Below are positions 16,860-25,362 of a stretch of 64,000 nt of DNA, in pieces (position 1 is the first letter of the stretch; each line of letters begins with the position of its first letter). Location of the stretch: assembly GCF_000179615.1 (NCBI RefSeq), contig NZ_AEDD01000016.1:1-64000 (forward strand), read 5' to 3'. This DNA comes from Paenibacillus curdlanolyticus YK9 (GTDB lineage Bacteria > Bacillota > Bacilli > Paenibacillales > Paenibacillaceae). A model generated the notes under the pieces. That model ran no database searches. It saw only the letters and a list, made by a program, of their open reading frames with translations, and was not told the origin of the DNA. The translations under genes and the position numbers were made by a program.

Positions 16860-19109
16860 ATGGAAGTAAAGCATCAACAGGTTGACGTTCAAGACCAGAC
16901 ACAGCTGCATATTACGGGCATGACCTGCGCGACCTGCGCATTTCGTATCGAGAAAGGGCTTAAGAAGATGCCTGGCGTAGTCGATGCGAATGTCAATTTC
17001 GCGCTAGAGCGAGCATCCGTGGTCTATGATCCGTCGCGCGTCGACTCTGTTGCGCTGGAGCTTAAAGTAGAATCACTCGGCTATGGGCTGATTCGTAAGC
17101 CCATAGCGAATGCCGAGACGGAATCGGAGCCGGTGAATCCGCGCCAGCACGAAATCCGTAAGCAACGGATACGAACGGCTGCTGCTGCAGTTCTATCCTT
17201 CCCATTGCTGTGGGCGATGGTGAGCCATTTCTCATTCACTTCGTTCATATGGCTTCCGGAGCTGTTTATGAATCAGTGGTTTCAACTAGCGCTTGCTGCG
17301 CCAGTGCAATTCGTCATTGGTGCACCTTTTTATATGGGCGCGTATAAGTCGCTTCGCAATGGCAGCGCCAATATGGATGTGCTCGTGTCATTAGGCACGT
17401 CTGCTGCCTTCTTTTACAGTCTCTATGAATCGATCCGAACTTTAGGCATGAGCGGTCATATGCATTCGCCGCAGCTGTATTATGAGACGAGCAGCGTGCT
17501 TATTACGCTTATTCTGTTAGGCAAGCTGTTCGAGGCGTTGGCCAAAGGCAAATCGTCCGAAGCGATCAAGACATTAATGGGCCTTGGGGCGAAAATGGCG
17601 ACCGTCATACGCGGGGAGCTGGAGTATCCCATCCGAATAGAGGAAGTTGTAACAGGCGACATCATTGTAGTGAAGCCGGGCGAAAAGATACCCGTTGACG
17701 GTGTAGTTATTGAAGGCCGCTCGTCGGTCGACGAGTCCATGCTTACTGGCGAGAGCATGCCGGTGCAGAAGCGTTCTGGCAGCGAGCTGTTCGGAGCGAC
17801 GATTAACCGCAACGGCATCATGAAAATGAGAGCGACGAAGGTAGGCGCAGATACAGCATTGGCCCAGATTATTCGAGTGGTGGAAGAAGCGCAGGGATTC
17901 AAAGCGCCGATCCAGCGGGTGGCAGATCGAATCTCCGGCATTTTCGTTCCTATCGTGATTGGTATCGCACTAGCTACCTTCGCGATCTGGTTGTTCATTG
18001 ACGGCACTGCTCATTTCGCTAACGCATTGGAAAAGGCGATTGCGGTGCTTGTGATTGCTTGTCCTTGTGCGCTCGGTTTGGCGACACCGACATCGATAAT
18101 GGCTGGTTCGGGGCGAGCAGCCGAACTTGGCATCCTGTTCAAAGGAGGCGAGCATCTGGAAGCGACGCACCGCGTCGACACCGTTCTGCTTGATAAGACG
18201 GGCACGATAACGAATGGCAAACCGGAACTTACGGACGTGGTGCCTGATGAATATCACGCTGAGCAAGAGCTGCTGCGCTGGGTCGGAGCGGCAGAACGGA
18301 GCTCAGAGCATCCGTTGGCGGAAGCGCTTGTTCTCGGCATACGAGGAATGGGGATTGAACTGCCAGCAGCCGAACGATTCGAGGCGATTCCCGGTTACGG
18401 TATTCGTGCAAGCGTGGAAGGTCACGAGCTCCTGATTGGGACACGCAGATTGATGAAGCAGCACGAGATTGCTGCCGAACACGCATATGAGTTGATGTCC
18501 CGCTTAGAGAGTCAAGGAAAGACAGCCATGCTTATTGCAGTGGATGGGCGGTACGCTGGAATCATTGCTGTTGCAGATACGCTCAAATCGACGTCAAAGG
18601 CGGCTGTGAGCCGACTGCAAGACATGGGCATTGATGTCGTTATGATTACCGGAGACAATGCAACGACTGCAAGTGCGGTTGCGGCTGCTGCTGGCATTGA
18701 GCGTGTATTGGCCGAGGTGCTGCCGGAGGGAAAGGCATCCGAAGTAAAACGGTTGCAGGATGCTGGTCGCAAGGTAGCGATGGTAGGTGACGGCATTAAT
18801 GATGCGCCGGCGCTAGCGCTGGCAGACATTGGGATGGCGATAGGGACCGGAACGGATGTCGCAATGGAAACGGCAGACGTGACGCTTATGCGGGGTGATC
18901 TGAATAGCATTCCAGATGCGATTCGGATGAGCCGCAAAACGATGGCGAACATCAAGCAGAATCTGTTCTGGGCGCTAGCCTATAATGTCATCGGCATTCC
19001 GATTGCCGCTTTTGGTTTTCTTGCGCCATGGCTAGCTGGTGCGGCGATGGCACTCAGTTCCGTATCAGTTGTATTGAATGCGTTGCGATTGCAGCGGATC
19101 CGACTATAA
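16860..19109 (+). CDS. copA: Copper-exporting P1B-type ATPase CopA
   Basis: Membrane Cu(I) efflux pump of 749 residues. One N-terminal metal-binding domain with GMTCATC (Cys23, Cys26), a transmembrane block, the actuator TGES loop, the copper-selective CPC motif in [13 protein letters not shown], the phosphorylated Asp445 in DKTGTITNG, the HP motif in SSEHPLAEA and the hinge [11 protein letters not shown]. All catalytic signatures are intact. B. subtilis CopA carries two N-terminal metal domains; only one is present here. The ATG at 16860 has GGGGTGAG upstream; longer open frame before it is shadow of copZ. No CsoR repressor gene is seen in the window. Confidence 0.96.
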   Translation: MEVKHQQVDVQDQTQLHITGMTCATCAFRIEKGLKKMPGVVDANVNFALERASVVYDPSRVDSVALELKVESLGYGLIRKPIANAETESEPVNPRQHEIRKQRIRTAAAAVLSFPLLWAMVSHFSFTSFIWLPELFMNQWFQLALAAPVQFVIGAPFYMGAYKSLRNGSANMDVLVSLGTSAAFFYSLYESIRTLGMSGHMHSPQLYYETSSVLITLILLGKLFEALAKGKSSEAIKTLMGLGAKMATVIRGELEYPIRIEEVVTGDIIVVKPGEKIPVDGVVIEGRSSVDESMLTGESMPVQKRSGSELFGATINRNGIMKMRATKVGADTALAQIIRVVEEAQGFKAPIQRVADRISGIFVPIVIGIALATFAIWLFIDGTAHFANALEKAIAVLVIACPCALGLATPTSIMAGSGRAAELGILFKGGEHLEATHRVDTVLLDKTGTITNGKPELTDVVPDEYHAEQELLRWVGAAERSSEHPLAEALVLGIRGMGIELPAAERFEAIPGYGIRASVEGHELLIGTRRLMKQHEIAAEHAYELMSRLESQGKTAMLIAVDGRYAGIIAVADTLKSTSKAAVSRLQDMGIDVVMITGDNATTASAVAAAAGIERVLAEVLPEGKASEVKRLQDAGRKVAMVGDGINDAPALALADIGMAIGTGTDVAMETADVTLMRGDLNSIPDAIRMSRKTMANIKQNLFWALAYNVIGIPIAAFGFLAPWLAGAAMALSSVSVVLNALRLQRIRL

Positions 19110-19116
19110 AAGAGAA

Positions 19117-19148
19117 CCCCCAGAGTCGAGGGAGTCGATCTCTGGGGG
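19117..19148. terminator. Bidirectional hairpin between copA and comA
   Basis: CCCCCAGAG at 19117-19125 pairs exactly with CTCTGGGGG at 19140-19148 around a 14-base loop. It lies 7 bases after the copA stop and 7 bases from the stop of the convergent comA gene. It lacks a clear T-run. Confidence 0.6.
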
Positions 19149-19155
19149 CATGCAA

Positions 19156-19824
19156 TTATTCGAATTTCGTTTCCTGTATGAGACCATGTTTTTTTGCTTC
19201 TGTGATCGCTTCGGAGCGTGAGCTGACGTTCAGCTTCTCAAAAATCTTAGAAAGATTGTATTCAATCATCCTTTGACTCATAAACATCATGGCGGCGATT
19301 TCTTTGTTGCTCTTGCCCTGTGCGATCTCTTGCAGAATCGCTTGTTCACGCTGATTGATCGAGATGTGCTCTAAAGAGTCGTTAGACCCGACTGGCACTT
19401 TAATATCGGTCCGGCGAAGTTCTTTAACGAGCATCGTAGGCAGTACGGTCTCGCCCTGAAGTGCGCAGCGGAGAATGTTAATTAATCTAGCCCAAGAGGT
19501 TGCTTTATTCACGAAACCGCTCACGCCAGCTTCAATTAAGATATTGAAGTTTGGGGCAATATCGAAGCCTGTATAGATTAGAATAATGGAATCTGGATGC
19601 GTCTCCATGATTCGTCTCGTAAGCTCAAGACCATTGATGACAGGCATATTCAAATCAAATAACATAAGATCGAAGAATTGGCCCTGTGCCAACAACTGCA
19701 GTGCCTCGGTACCGGACTCTACGACAGTGACTTGAAAATCGGACTCGCGTTCGACGCGTTGTTTCGTTCCTTCTCCTACGGAAGGGTGGTCATCGACCAG
19801 TAAAATCGTAGCGATTGGGATCAC
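19156..19824 (-). CDS. comA: ComA-like response regulator
   Basis: Cytoplasmic NarL/LuxR-type regulator of 222 residues (B. subtilis ComA is 214). The receiver domain has VDDHPSVGEGTK, very close to the ComA opening, and phospho-acceptor Asp57 in MLFDLNMP. The C-terminal LuxR helix-turn-helix reads QGKSNKEIAAMMFMSQRMIEYNLSKIFEKLNVSSRSEAI, again ComA-like. It is the last gene of the comQXPA run, 15 bases after comP. The start is not clear-cut: the GTG at 19824 sits directly against AAAGAG with no spacing, so a rare start a few codons later is conceivable. In B. subtilis, phosphorylated ComA turns on surfactin synthetase and competence; here the natural candidates are the neighbouring NRPS genes. 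Confidence 0.9.
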   Translation of the reverse strand: MIPIATILLVDDHPSVGEGTKQRVERESDFQVTVVESGTEALQLLAQGQFFDLMLFDLNMPVINGLELTRRIMETHPDSIILIYTGFDIAPNFNILIEAGVSGFVNKATSWARLINILRCALQGETVLPTMLVKELRRTDIKVPVGSNDSLEHISINQREQAILQEIAQGKSNKEIAAMMFMSQRMIEYNLSKIFEKLNVSSRSEAITEAKKHGLIQETKFE

Positions 19825-19839
19825 CTCTTTAGAATGGGA

Positions 19840-22224
19840 TTAGTTTGCTGTGCGTGCATCGAATGCACGAATATGCGATGAAGACAAAGTAGGGATCGTA
19901 ATGTCGACTTGAAAGCCTTGTCCAGGCTCCGAGCGGAAAATGATGGTGCCTTCCAGACTAGCGACTCGCTCCTGAATGCTCCAAAGTCCCATGTGCGAGA
20001 AAGAAGAACGAAGTTGAGTCAGATTCATCCCAATGCCATTGTCGGAATAGTGGATGCTGAAAACTTCGTCAGATCCAGAAAGCGTAAGATCGATATGCGT
20101 TGCCTTGGAATGTTTGCCTGCATTATGCAGCAGCTCCTGCACAATTCGATAGAGTGTCAGCGCCTGATGATCGTCCAATCGAATATCGGTATGAAACTCG
20201 TCAGTATTTAATTTAATGGAATAATCCGCTCGCAGCCTAACTTTGGAGAGAAGGTTGCGGATCGCTTCGACGATTCCCATTTCTTTGAGAAAAGGTGGCC
20301 GCAGCTCGTTGCAGGTTTCTCGGATCTGGTCGATAACGTCAAGCAAACCGTTACAAATTCGTTCAACGTCTTGCTTGGCTCCATGAGAGAGCACGTGTCG
20401 AGAGCTCAAGTCTTCTAAATGTTGATACCATAAGATTTGATCTTGCAGCGCTGCATCATGTAAATCTGTGCTAAGCCGCCGACGTTCGTTTTCGGAGATA
20501 GAGAAGAGCAAGCGAAGCAGCCAAGTCGGCGTTCGTTTGTCTTTGGCGATGCTCTGTTCCAGCTCTCCGATGAAGTCATCCACCAGCAGCAAGTTTTCAT
20601 ACACAAGCGTTCCGTAATTGAGCAGTGTTCTTAACCATGCAAGCTCGTCTTGATTAAATCGTGTACGATTATACTTATTATGAATCCAAAGCAATTGGCA
20701 TGTTTCATAGCTGCTCGTAAACCAGTAGCATAAACCTTGTTCAATTGGGAGAAAGCTGCCTGCAGCTCCGCGTGCTGCTGCTAGTTTGATCTCATTGATC
20801 GTCGCTTCATCCGCTGGAGTGCCGAATGCGGATTTGATTTTGTGCGAGCTCGATTGTAAGTTTAGCTCCAGCAAAGTGATGGATTTCACGCGCAGCACGG
20901 TCTGGATTTCCTTAACGAGCAGATGTTCGAGATCAGCAGGCTTCATGATCCGGGATATTTGGTTCGCAAACCGGTCCAAGCTGGATTGGAATTGCCCGAA
21001 GCCGTCGATCCACTCGGATCGCATTCGTGCGTCAACTCGTTCCTTAAGAAATAGGAAAGAAATGATAACGGTATAAATCACGATGAACGCTTGAAACCAT
21101 TTCACGCCCCAGTTAGAATCATCCTGCACGATGATGTACAAAAGTCCGGCGATGATCAAAGTCGGCAAGATCGCTAGCAACGCAAAATATCTAAACCGTT
21201 TCAGCGCATAATCGATATCGAGCAGTTGTTTTGTCGTTAGCAGGTTCAAATACATGATCGGCACAATGCTGACGCAAGCCGAAGCGAGCTCCGACGATAC
21301 TAGCTGCACATTCGCGATTAAGCTGGGCAGCGCTACAAAGCCTACAAAAGGCAGGAAGGCGAATAATTGACCGAGAAGCAATATGGTATATACCGGGCGT
21401 TCGCCTGTGCTGCTGGTCTTATATTGACGAAGCGTAACGGAAAGCAGTGCGACGATCATGATAGTGAAAATGACGAGAATGATCGTTTTAAATTCATCAT
21501 GAGATACCTTGATAGGCAGATCGAAATACAAACATATTGCGTCGTATGCGGTAGTTAAGCCGATGATCGAATAACCGGCATTGATGAGCCATTTCGTCTT
21601 TTTGAGTTTATGACCGTTTTTCTTGGCATGCAAATAGATAAAATGGAGCAAAAGCGTCGGGACGGACGGGAACGTAATGCCTAAAAACAACAGACCAAAA
21701 TGGTCATATCGCGCTGAAGCTCCAGCGACGATATAGCTGAATGCGACAAATAGCGAGAAAGTAATCAACACGATGGTATCGCGTTCCAATACGCCTTCCG
21801 AATTGCGGTAGACGATTGCGCTGATGACAAGCGTAGCCAGCAGGACAACAATCGGCAAAATGCTGTGCATGAACCACGTATTGGATATTTGATAGGTGGA
21901 GATTTCAAATGAGAGAGTCTGATGACCATGCTGCATCTTCAGTTGGTGAATTCTTTCGACCCTCATGTCATCTCTTAAGGTATGGTTTTCCGATGGAGGA
22001 CGATGATCGATCTCGATAATTTCGTCCCCAGGGGAGAGATTATGGTGGCTGGCCCAAGAGTTTTTCATGATGTCGGTAACGATCCATTGATCTTGATTTC
22101 CTTTATTATCCGCATCGATACCAATATAGGTATATTTCATACTGATCAGTACGAAATATACCATTAGGGCGATAATGATAAGTAGGCCATACATTTCTTT
22201 CTTTCGCAACAATCCTTGCAGCAT
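19840..22224 (-). CDS. comP: ComP-like pheromone receptor kinase
   Basis: Membrane histidine kinase of 794 residues. Transmembrane helix 1 (about 9-29), an extracellular segment with a PDZ-like stretch (LSPGDEIIEIDHRPP), then a block of seven or more helices to about residue 400, a linker, a HisKA_3 domain with phospho-acceptor His in STDLHDAALQDQ, and HATPase with ELLHNAGKHS and DNGIGM. Many N-terminal helices plus HisKA_3 is the ComP layout. The ATG at 22222-22224 has AGGGGG 8 bases upstream; 11 extra residues upstream lack such a site. By family, ComX binds its extracellular/membrane part and triggers phosphorylation of ComA. It follows comX after a 124-base gap with a long hairpin. Confidence 0.92.
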   Translation of the reverse strand: MLQGLLRKKEMYGLLIIIALMVYFVLISMKYTYIGIDADNKGNQDQWIVTDIMKNSWASHHNLSPGDEIIEIDHRPPSENHTLRDDMRVERIHQLKMQHGHQTLSFEISTYQISNTWFMHSILPIVVLLATLVISAIVYRNSEGVLERDTIVLITFSLFVAFSYIVAGASARYDHFGLLFLGITFPSVPTLLLHFIYLHAKKNGHKLKKTKWLINAGYSIIGLTTAYDAICLYFDLPIKVSHDEFKTIILVIFTIMIVALLSVTLRQYKTSSTGERPVYTILLLGQLFAFLPFVGFVALPSLIANVQLVSSELASACVSIVPIMYLNLLTTKQLLDIDYALKRFRYFALLAILPTLIIAGLLYIIVQDDSNWGVKWFQAFIVIYTVIISFLFLKERVDARMRSEWIDGFGQFQSSLDRFANQISRIMKPADLEHLLVKEIQTVLRVKSITLLELNLQSSSHKIKSAFGTPADEATINEIKLAAARGAAGSFLPIEQGLCYWFTSSYETCQLLWIHNKYNRTRFNQDELAWLRTLLNYGTLVYENLLLVDDFIGELEQSIAKDKRTPTWLLRLLFSISENERRRLSTDLHDAALQDQILWYQHLEDLSSRHVLSHGAKQDVERICNGLLDVIDQIRETCNELRPPFLKEMGIVEAIRNLLSKVRLRADYSIKLNTDEFHTDIRLDDHQALTLYRIVQELLHNAGKHSKATHIDLTLSGSDEVFSIHYSDNGIGMNLTQLRSSFSHMGLWSIQERVASLEGTIIFRSEPGQGFQVDITIPTLSSSHIRAFDARTAN

Positions 22225-22269
22225 GACAAGCCCCCTAGTTAGCTTACAATCTCGCATAAATTGCGATTG

Positions 22270-22312
22270 ACCCGCAGCGCAGCAACTTTAGAAGCTTGTC
22301 TGCACAGCGGGT
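22270..22312 (-). promoter_or_regulatory. Long inverted repeat between comX and comP
   Basis: Plus-strand positions 22270-22282 and 22300-22312 form 13-base arms joined by a 17-base loop, pairing except for one mismatch and one wobble. There is no T-run, so a pure terminator is unlikely. It may set the comX:comP ratio by transcript processing or partial termination; that is inference. Confidence 0.5.
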
Positions 22313-22348
22313 TCCGGCAAAGCATTATATTTGATGGGCAACTGGTTA

Positions 22349-22513
22349 TTACCAGTAGTTTTTATTGCTAGTGGAAGCAGCTCGGCGGGAAGACATGATG
22401 TCCATCGCTGCCTTCCGCACATTATCTCTTAAGCCATCCATGCGCTGCAGCTTTTCTTCATTGCTCATTGCAGGATTACATACGATCGATTCCAAAATAG
22501 GTTGAAGCATCAT
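22349..22513 (-). CDS. comX: ComX-like pheromone precursor peptide
   Basis: A 54-residue open frame lying exactly between comQ and comP, where comX is always found. It starts MMLQPILESIVCNPAM and ends TSNKNYW, with AAAGGAG 10 bases upstream of the first ATG. ComX of B. subtilis is 55 residues and is modified by ComQ on a Trp near the C-terminus; here the only Trp is the very last residue (Trp54). Apart from that Trp the C-terminal third is basic and Ser/Ala-rich. ComX peptides vary too much for sequence identity to help, so the call rests on length, position, strand, ribosome site and terminal Trp. A Trp at the last position, rather than 2-4 residues before the end, is unusual. Confidence 0.88.
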   Translation of the reverse strand: MMLQPILESIVCNPAMSNEEKLQRMDGLRDNVRKAAMDIMSSRRAASTSNKNYW

Positions 22514-22659
22514 TATCAATCGGCTCCTTTAAAAGGGGTTATTTGTATTTGATTCCAATGTATCATTGGAGTCGCGGCCGCGAAACGAAAACTGGATTTC
22601 GTAGGTGCCGAAATTATATTGCGGTAGTTATTTCGGTCGAATAATGAATAAAGGCATCG

Positions 22660-23592
22660 TTATACGTCGAATAAAATATATTCACGCGCAGCGTGCCGCC
22701 ATTCCTCGCGAATCGGCAATTGTTCAAGCAGATCAAGCGCATCGAACTGATGGATCCGCATATGGATGGCTGCATAATCAAGAACGCCCGAGCTGCGAAT
22801 AAGCTGTTCATATTCCTCTTTGTTCTCCAAGACTTCCTCTCTCGAAGAATGCCCCAATAAATAATTGCGAAGCGGGAAATACGCTTCTTCCTTCCGCTCA
22901 ATTAAATACAGCATTAGTAAAGTGCGTTTGCGGCGAAGAAAGTCGCTTTTTTCATCCCAACGCAGAATGTCGTTGTGATCGTTTTTAATCTGGGCCGCGA
23001 TACCGATATGCTGGCCGTACTGCAATACAAGGTCGGCGTGCTGATCCGTTGCGGCCAAAGTCCCGACCAGACAGGCGCATGCGACTAGAGCGCCTGACTT
23101 TTGCCGGGTCATTTCCTTATATTCCTCCTCGCTGTAGATTGCATTATTCAGATCGCTGAATTGGCCATTAACGGCTTTGAGCACTTGTGTATTGAAGCAC
23201 GCGATCATTCGGTCTCGATTGCCGGCAGGGAGATCGATCTGCTCAATTAGCTTGGCGCTAAGCATTAAGAAGCCAATGGCCACGTTCATTGCTACCGCTG
23301 GCTCGCACTGGCTCCATATCGATTGGGGCTGATCCTGATCTTGCAAGTCGTCAAATATGTCTAAAGATAGGATCATAAGCTCGACTGCGGCAGCGGCTTT
23401 GTAGATTTCCGGAGAGGTTCCATTAAACATCATATAGTGAAGAAGGGTGAGCTTGCCGAACAGAAAGGAAGAATGAATCCTCTTGTATTCGATGCATGCG
23501 GCAGCAAGCTTGTTGAATTCGTGATAGCTGAAATGCTGTGCGGCCACGCTTTTCATGACATCGACCATCAAGTTCGTCTTGTCTGGTTCCAT
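22660..23592 (-). CDS. comQ: ComQ-like isoprenyl transferase
   Basis: Cytoplasmic or membrane-associated enzyme of 310 residues in the polyprenyl synthase fold. The first aspartate-rich motif is DDLQD (Asp81, Asp82, Asp85) and the second region reads IKNDHNDILRW, which together bind the prenyl diphosphate through magnesium. By homology it prenylates the ComX Trp and supports its processing. It is first in the minus-strand run comQ-comX-comP-comA; the ATG has GGAGG at 8-base spacing. It is separated from comX by 146 bases, whereas in B. subtilis the two are adjacent or overlapping. Context makes general isoprenoid synthesis unlikely. Confidence 0.9.
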   Translation of the reverse strand: MEPDKTNLMVDVMKSVAAQHFSYHEFNKLAAACIEYKRIHSSFLFGKLTLLHYMMFNGTSPEIYKAAAAVELMILSLDIFDDLQDQDQPQSIWSQCEPAVAMNVAIGFLMLSAKLIEQIDLPAGNRDRMIACFNTQVLKAVNGQFSDLNNAIYSEEEYKEMTRQKSGALVACACLVGTLAATDQHADLVLQYGQHIGIAAQIKNDHNDILRWDEKSDFLRRKRTLLMLYLIERKEEAYFPLRNYLLGHSSREEVLENKEEYEQLIRSSGVLDYAAIHMRIHQFDALDLLEQLPIREEWRHAAREYILFDV

Positions 23593-23635
23593 GAAACTAC
23601 CTCCATAATTGTAAAATTATTATCGAATCACGACT

Positions 23636-23663
23636 ATGATACCATGTCTCGGACTGACCGCAA
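23636..23663 (-). promoter_or_regulatory. Possible comQ promoter with a ComA half-site
   Basis: On the minus strand TTGCGG (23658-23663) is followed after 16 bases by TATCAT (23636-23641), about 44 bases before the comQ start codon. TTGCGG is one half of the B. subtilis ComA box (TTGCGG-N4-CCGCAA), but the second half is not recognisable and the hexamer may simply be a weak -35. Confidence 0.3.
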
Positions 23664-23794
23664 TACAATTTCGAAGAAGCGAAGTATAGATTTCGGTGAA
23701 AGTTAGGAGGAACTGTATTACGATTTCAGTAGGGAATAGGGGCTGGGACCACAACAAGGACCAGGCCGATCATTCACGGGTTGAGGTGGCAATA

Positions 23795-25153
23795 ATGAAA
23801 ATCAGTGAACGGATCAGACAACTGAGAGTTCATAAAAAAATGACGCAAGGCGAGCTGGTGGACGGGATATCGTCGGTCGCTTATTTAAGCAGAATCGAGA
23901 ATAACCAAATTCGGCCGTCTTCGAATTTTCTGAAACAAATATCCAATAAGCTAGGGGTTGAGCTTGAATACCTCGTCACGTTAGACAGTTTCAAGTACAG
24001 AGACAAGATCAATGACATTGTTTGGCGTTACAGGAAGACGGGGGAGCTGCCTGAAGAGGATGCGATGTTTCTCAATATGCACTCGGTAGAGCTGCATGAT
24101 GATGACATTCATCTGCGGATCTATGCCACATTGGTTTCCTATTGTGTCGATCGCGGAGATTCCAAGGAAGCGCGTAAGTTGTATGATATGTCGAGAACGT
24201 TCATTCCTGAAGTTTCAGGTGCGGAGCATGGCGAGGATTATTTTTTCTATTATGTGGCAAGCGGCAATTTATTTTTTTATTTGCAGGATTTTTTTCAATC
24301 TAACCATTACTATGCCAAGGCGGAAAAATATTTGTCTTGCATCGGCCATTTTGACGCGGCACGGCTCTATTACAATATAAGTCTAGTCAAGCAGCGGATT
24401 GTGGAGGATAAGAGTGTCTGTCTGCATTATTCGCAGAAAGCGCATGACTACTTCAAGACGATGAATGACAGGGACCGACTGGCGAAGGTGTTGATCACGC
24501 AGGGCATTCAGTCGCATTTGCTGCACCGTTTTGACAATTCCATGAACTACTTGAATGAAGCGCTCGCGATTGTGAATGAAACGGGTGATTTGCAGCTGCT
24601 GGCGATGATCGAATATAATTTTGGGCGCATTCATCAATGCATGCAGGAATATGGCACGGCGATCCAGCATTTTGAGAAGGCAGTGGCGCTGAACAAGAGT
24701 ATTTCATTCGTTACAGAGAACGTCTATGCTTACAAGCGTCTGGTTGAAATCTATATGGAGCTTAAAGTCTGGAGCACGGCTGACAGCTATCTCGATCAAG
24801 CGCTTCATATCGCCGAAGAGCATGAGCTTCACTATGATTTCATTGATCTTTGCGCCATTAAAGCAGGGGCTTACAAGCTTCGAGCAGATGAAGCAAAGTA
24901 TGAGAAGGAGATGCAGAAGGTAGTGGCGTTATGCATTGTGAATAATCAGTTTAGCCATGTCAAGCCATTGGCGAGCGAGCTGGGCGCTCACTTCTATGAC
25001 AAGAGGGCCTATAAGAAAGCAGCTGATTATTACACGGTCGCTCTTGAATATGATCAAAAGGTTGCGCAATTAACCAAATCCTCCACACCGATCAATGAAC
25101 GAGTCCTCCAGCGGCAGCAGGCCGTTAAGGGAGTGACCATTCCGTATCTTTAA
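23795..25153 (+). CDS. XRE-HTH/TPR regulator of RRNPP type
   Basis: Cytoplasmic regulator of 452 residues. Residues 1-65 are an XRE helix-turn-helix (MTQGELVDGISSVAYLSRIE) and the rest is a run of tetratricopeptide helices (about 95-420; LNEALAIVNETGDLQLLAMIEYNFG is a clear unit). This is the layout of NprR/PlcR/Rgg-type receptors for short secreted peptides. The ATG at 23795 has GAGGTGG 6 bases upstream; earlier in-frame codons lack a ribosome site. It is divergent from comQ and directly upstream of the lysine-cluster operon, so it may regulate either. No short secreted-peptide gene was found in the 209 bases after it, where such partners normally sit. Confidence 0.87.
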   Translation: MKISERIRQLRVHKKMTQGELVDGISSVAYLSRIENNQIRPSSNFLKQISNKLGVELEYLVTLDSFKYRDKINDIVWRYRKTGELPEEDAMFLNMHSVELHDDDIHLRIYATLVSYCVDRGDSKEARKLYDMSRTFIPEVSGAEHGEDYFFYYVASGNLFFYLQDFFQSNHYYAKAEKYLSCIGHFDAARLYYNISLVKQRIVEDKSVCLHYSQKAHDYFKTMNDRDRLAKVLITQGIQSHLLHRFDNSMNYLNEALAIVNETGDLQLLAMIEYNFGRIHQCMQEYGTAIQHFEKAVALNKSISFVTENVYAYKRLVEIYMELKVWSTADSYLDQALHIAEEHELHYDFIDLCAIKAGAYKLRADEAKYEKEMQKVVALCIVNNQFSHVKPLASELGAHFYDKRAYKKAADYYTVALEYDQKVAQLTKSSTPINERVLQRQQAVKGVTIPYL

Positions 25154-25179
25154 GAGAAATCACTTCATTTTCCTAGGCA

Positions 25180-25217
25180 AAACCGACTTTTCGCATATAG
25201 CGAGAGTCGGTTTTTTT
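25180..25217 (+). terminator. Rho-independent terminator after the RRNPP regulator
   Basis: AACCGACT and AGTCGGTT arms with an inner CGC/GCG pair are followed by a run of seven Ts. It separates the regulator from the biosynthetic operon, which therefore needs its own promoter in 25218-25362; no convincing -35/-10 pair was seen there. Confidence 0.85.
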
Positions 25218-25362
25218 CTGTAATCGGTAAAGTGGGCGTGACAAAACACGGTGGAGAATAAAGGAAATAATAGTTCGTTTTTACTTCTTATTTTTGCGTT
25301 CGCGTATGCGTTATTCTAGGCGTGTAAAGAACAATATTCGAGTTTATGAAGGAGGGACTTTC

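Noticed and set aside
22572-22583. 12-base CG palindrome between comQ and comX
   Set aside because: It is perfect but short, with no spacer or T-run, and could not be tied to a function.
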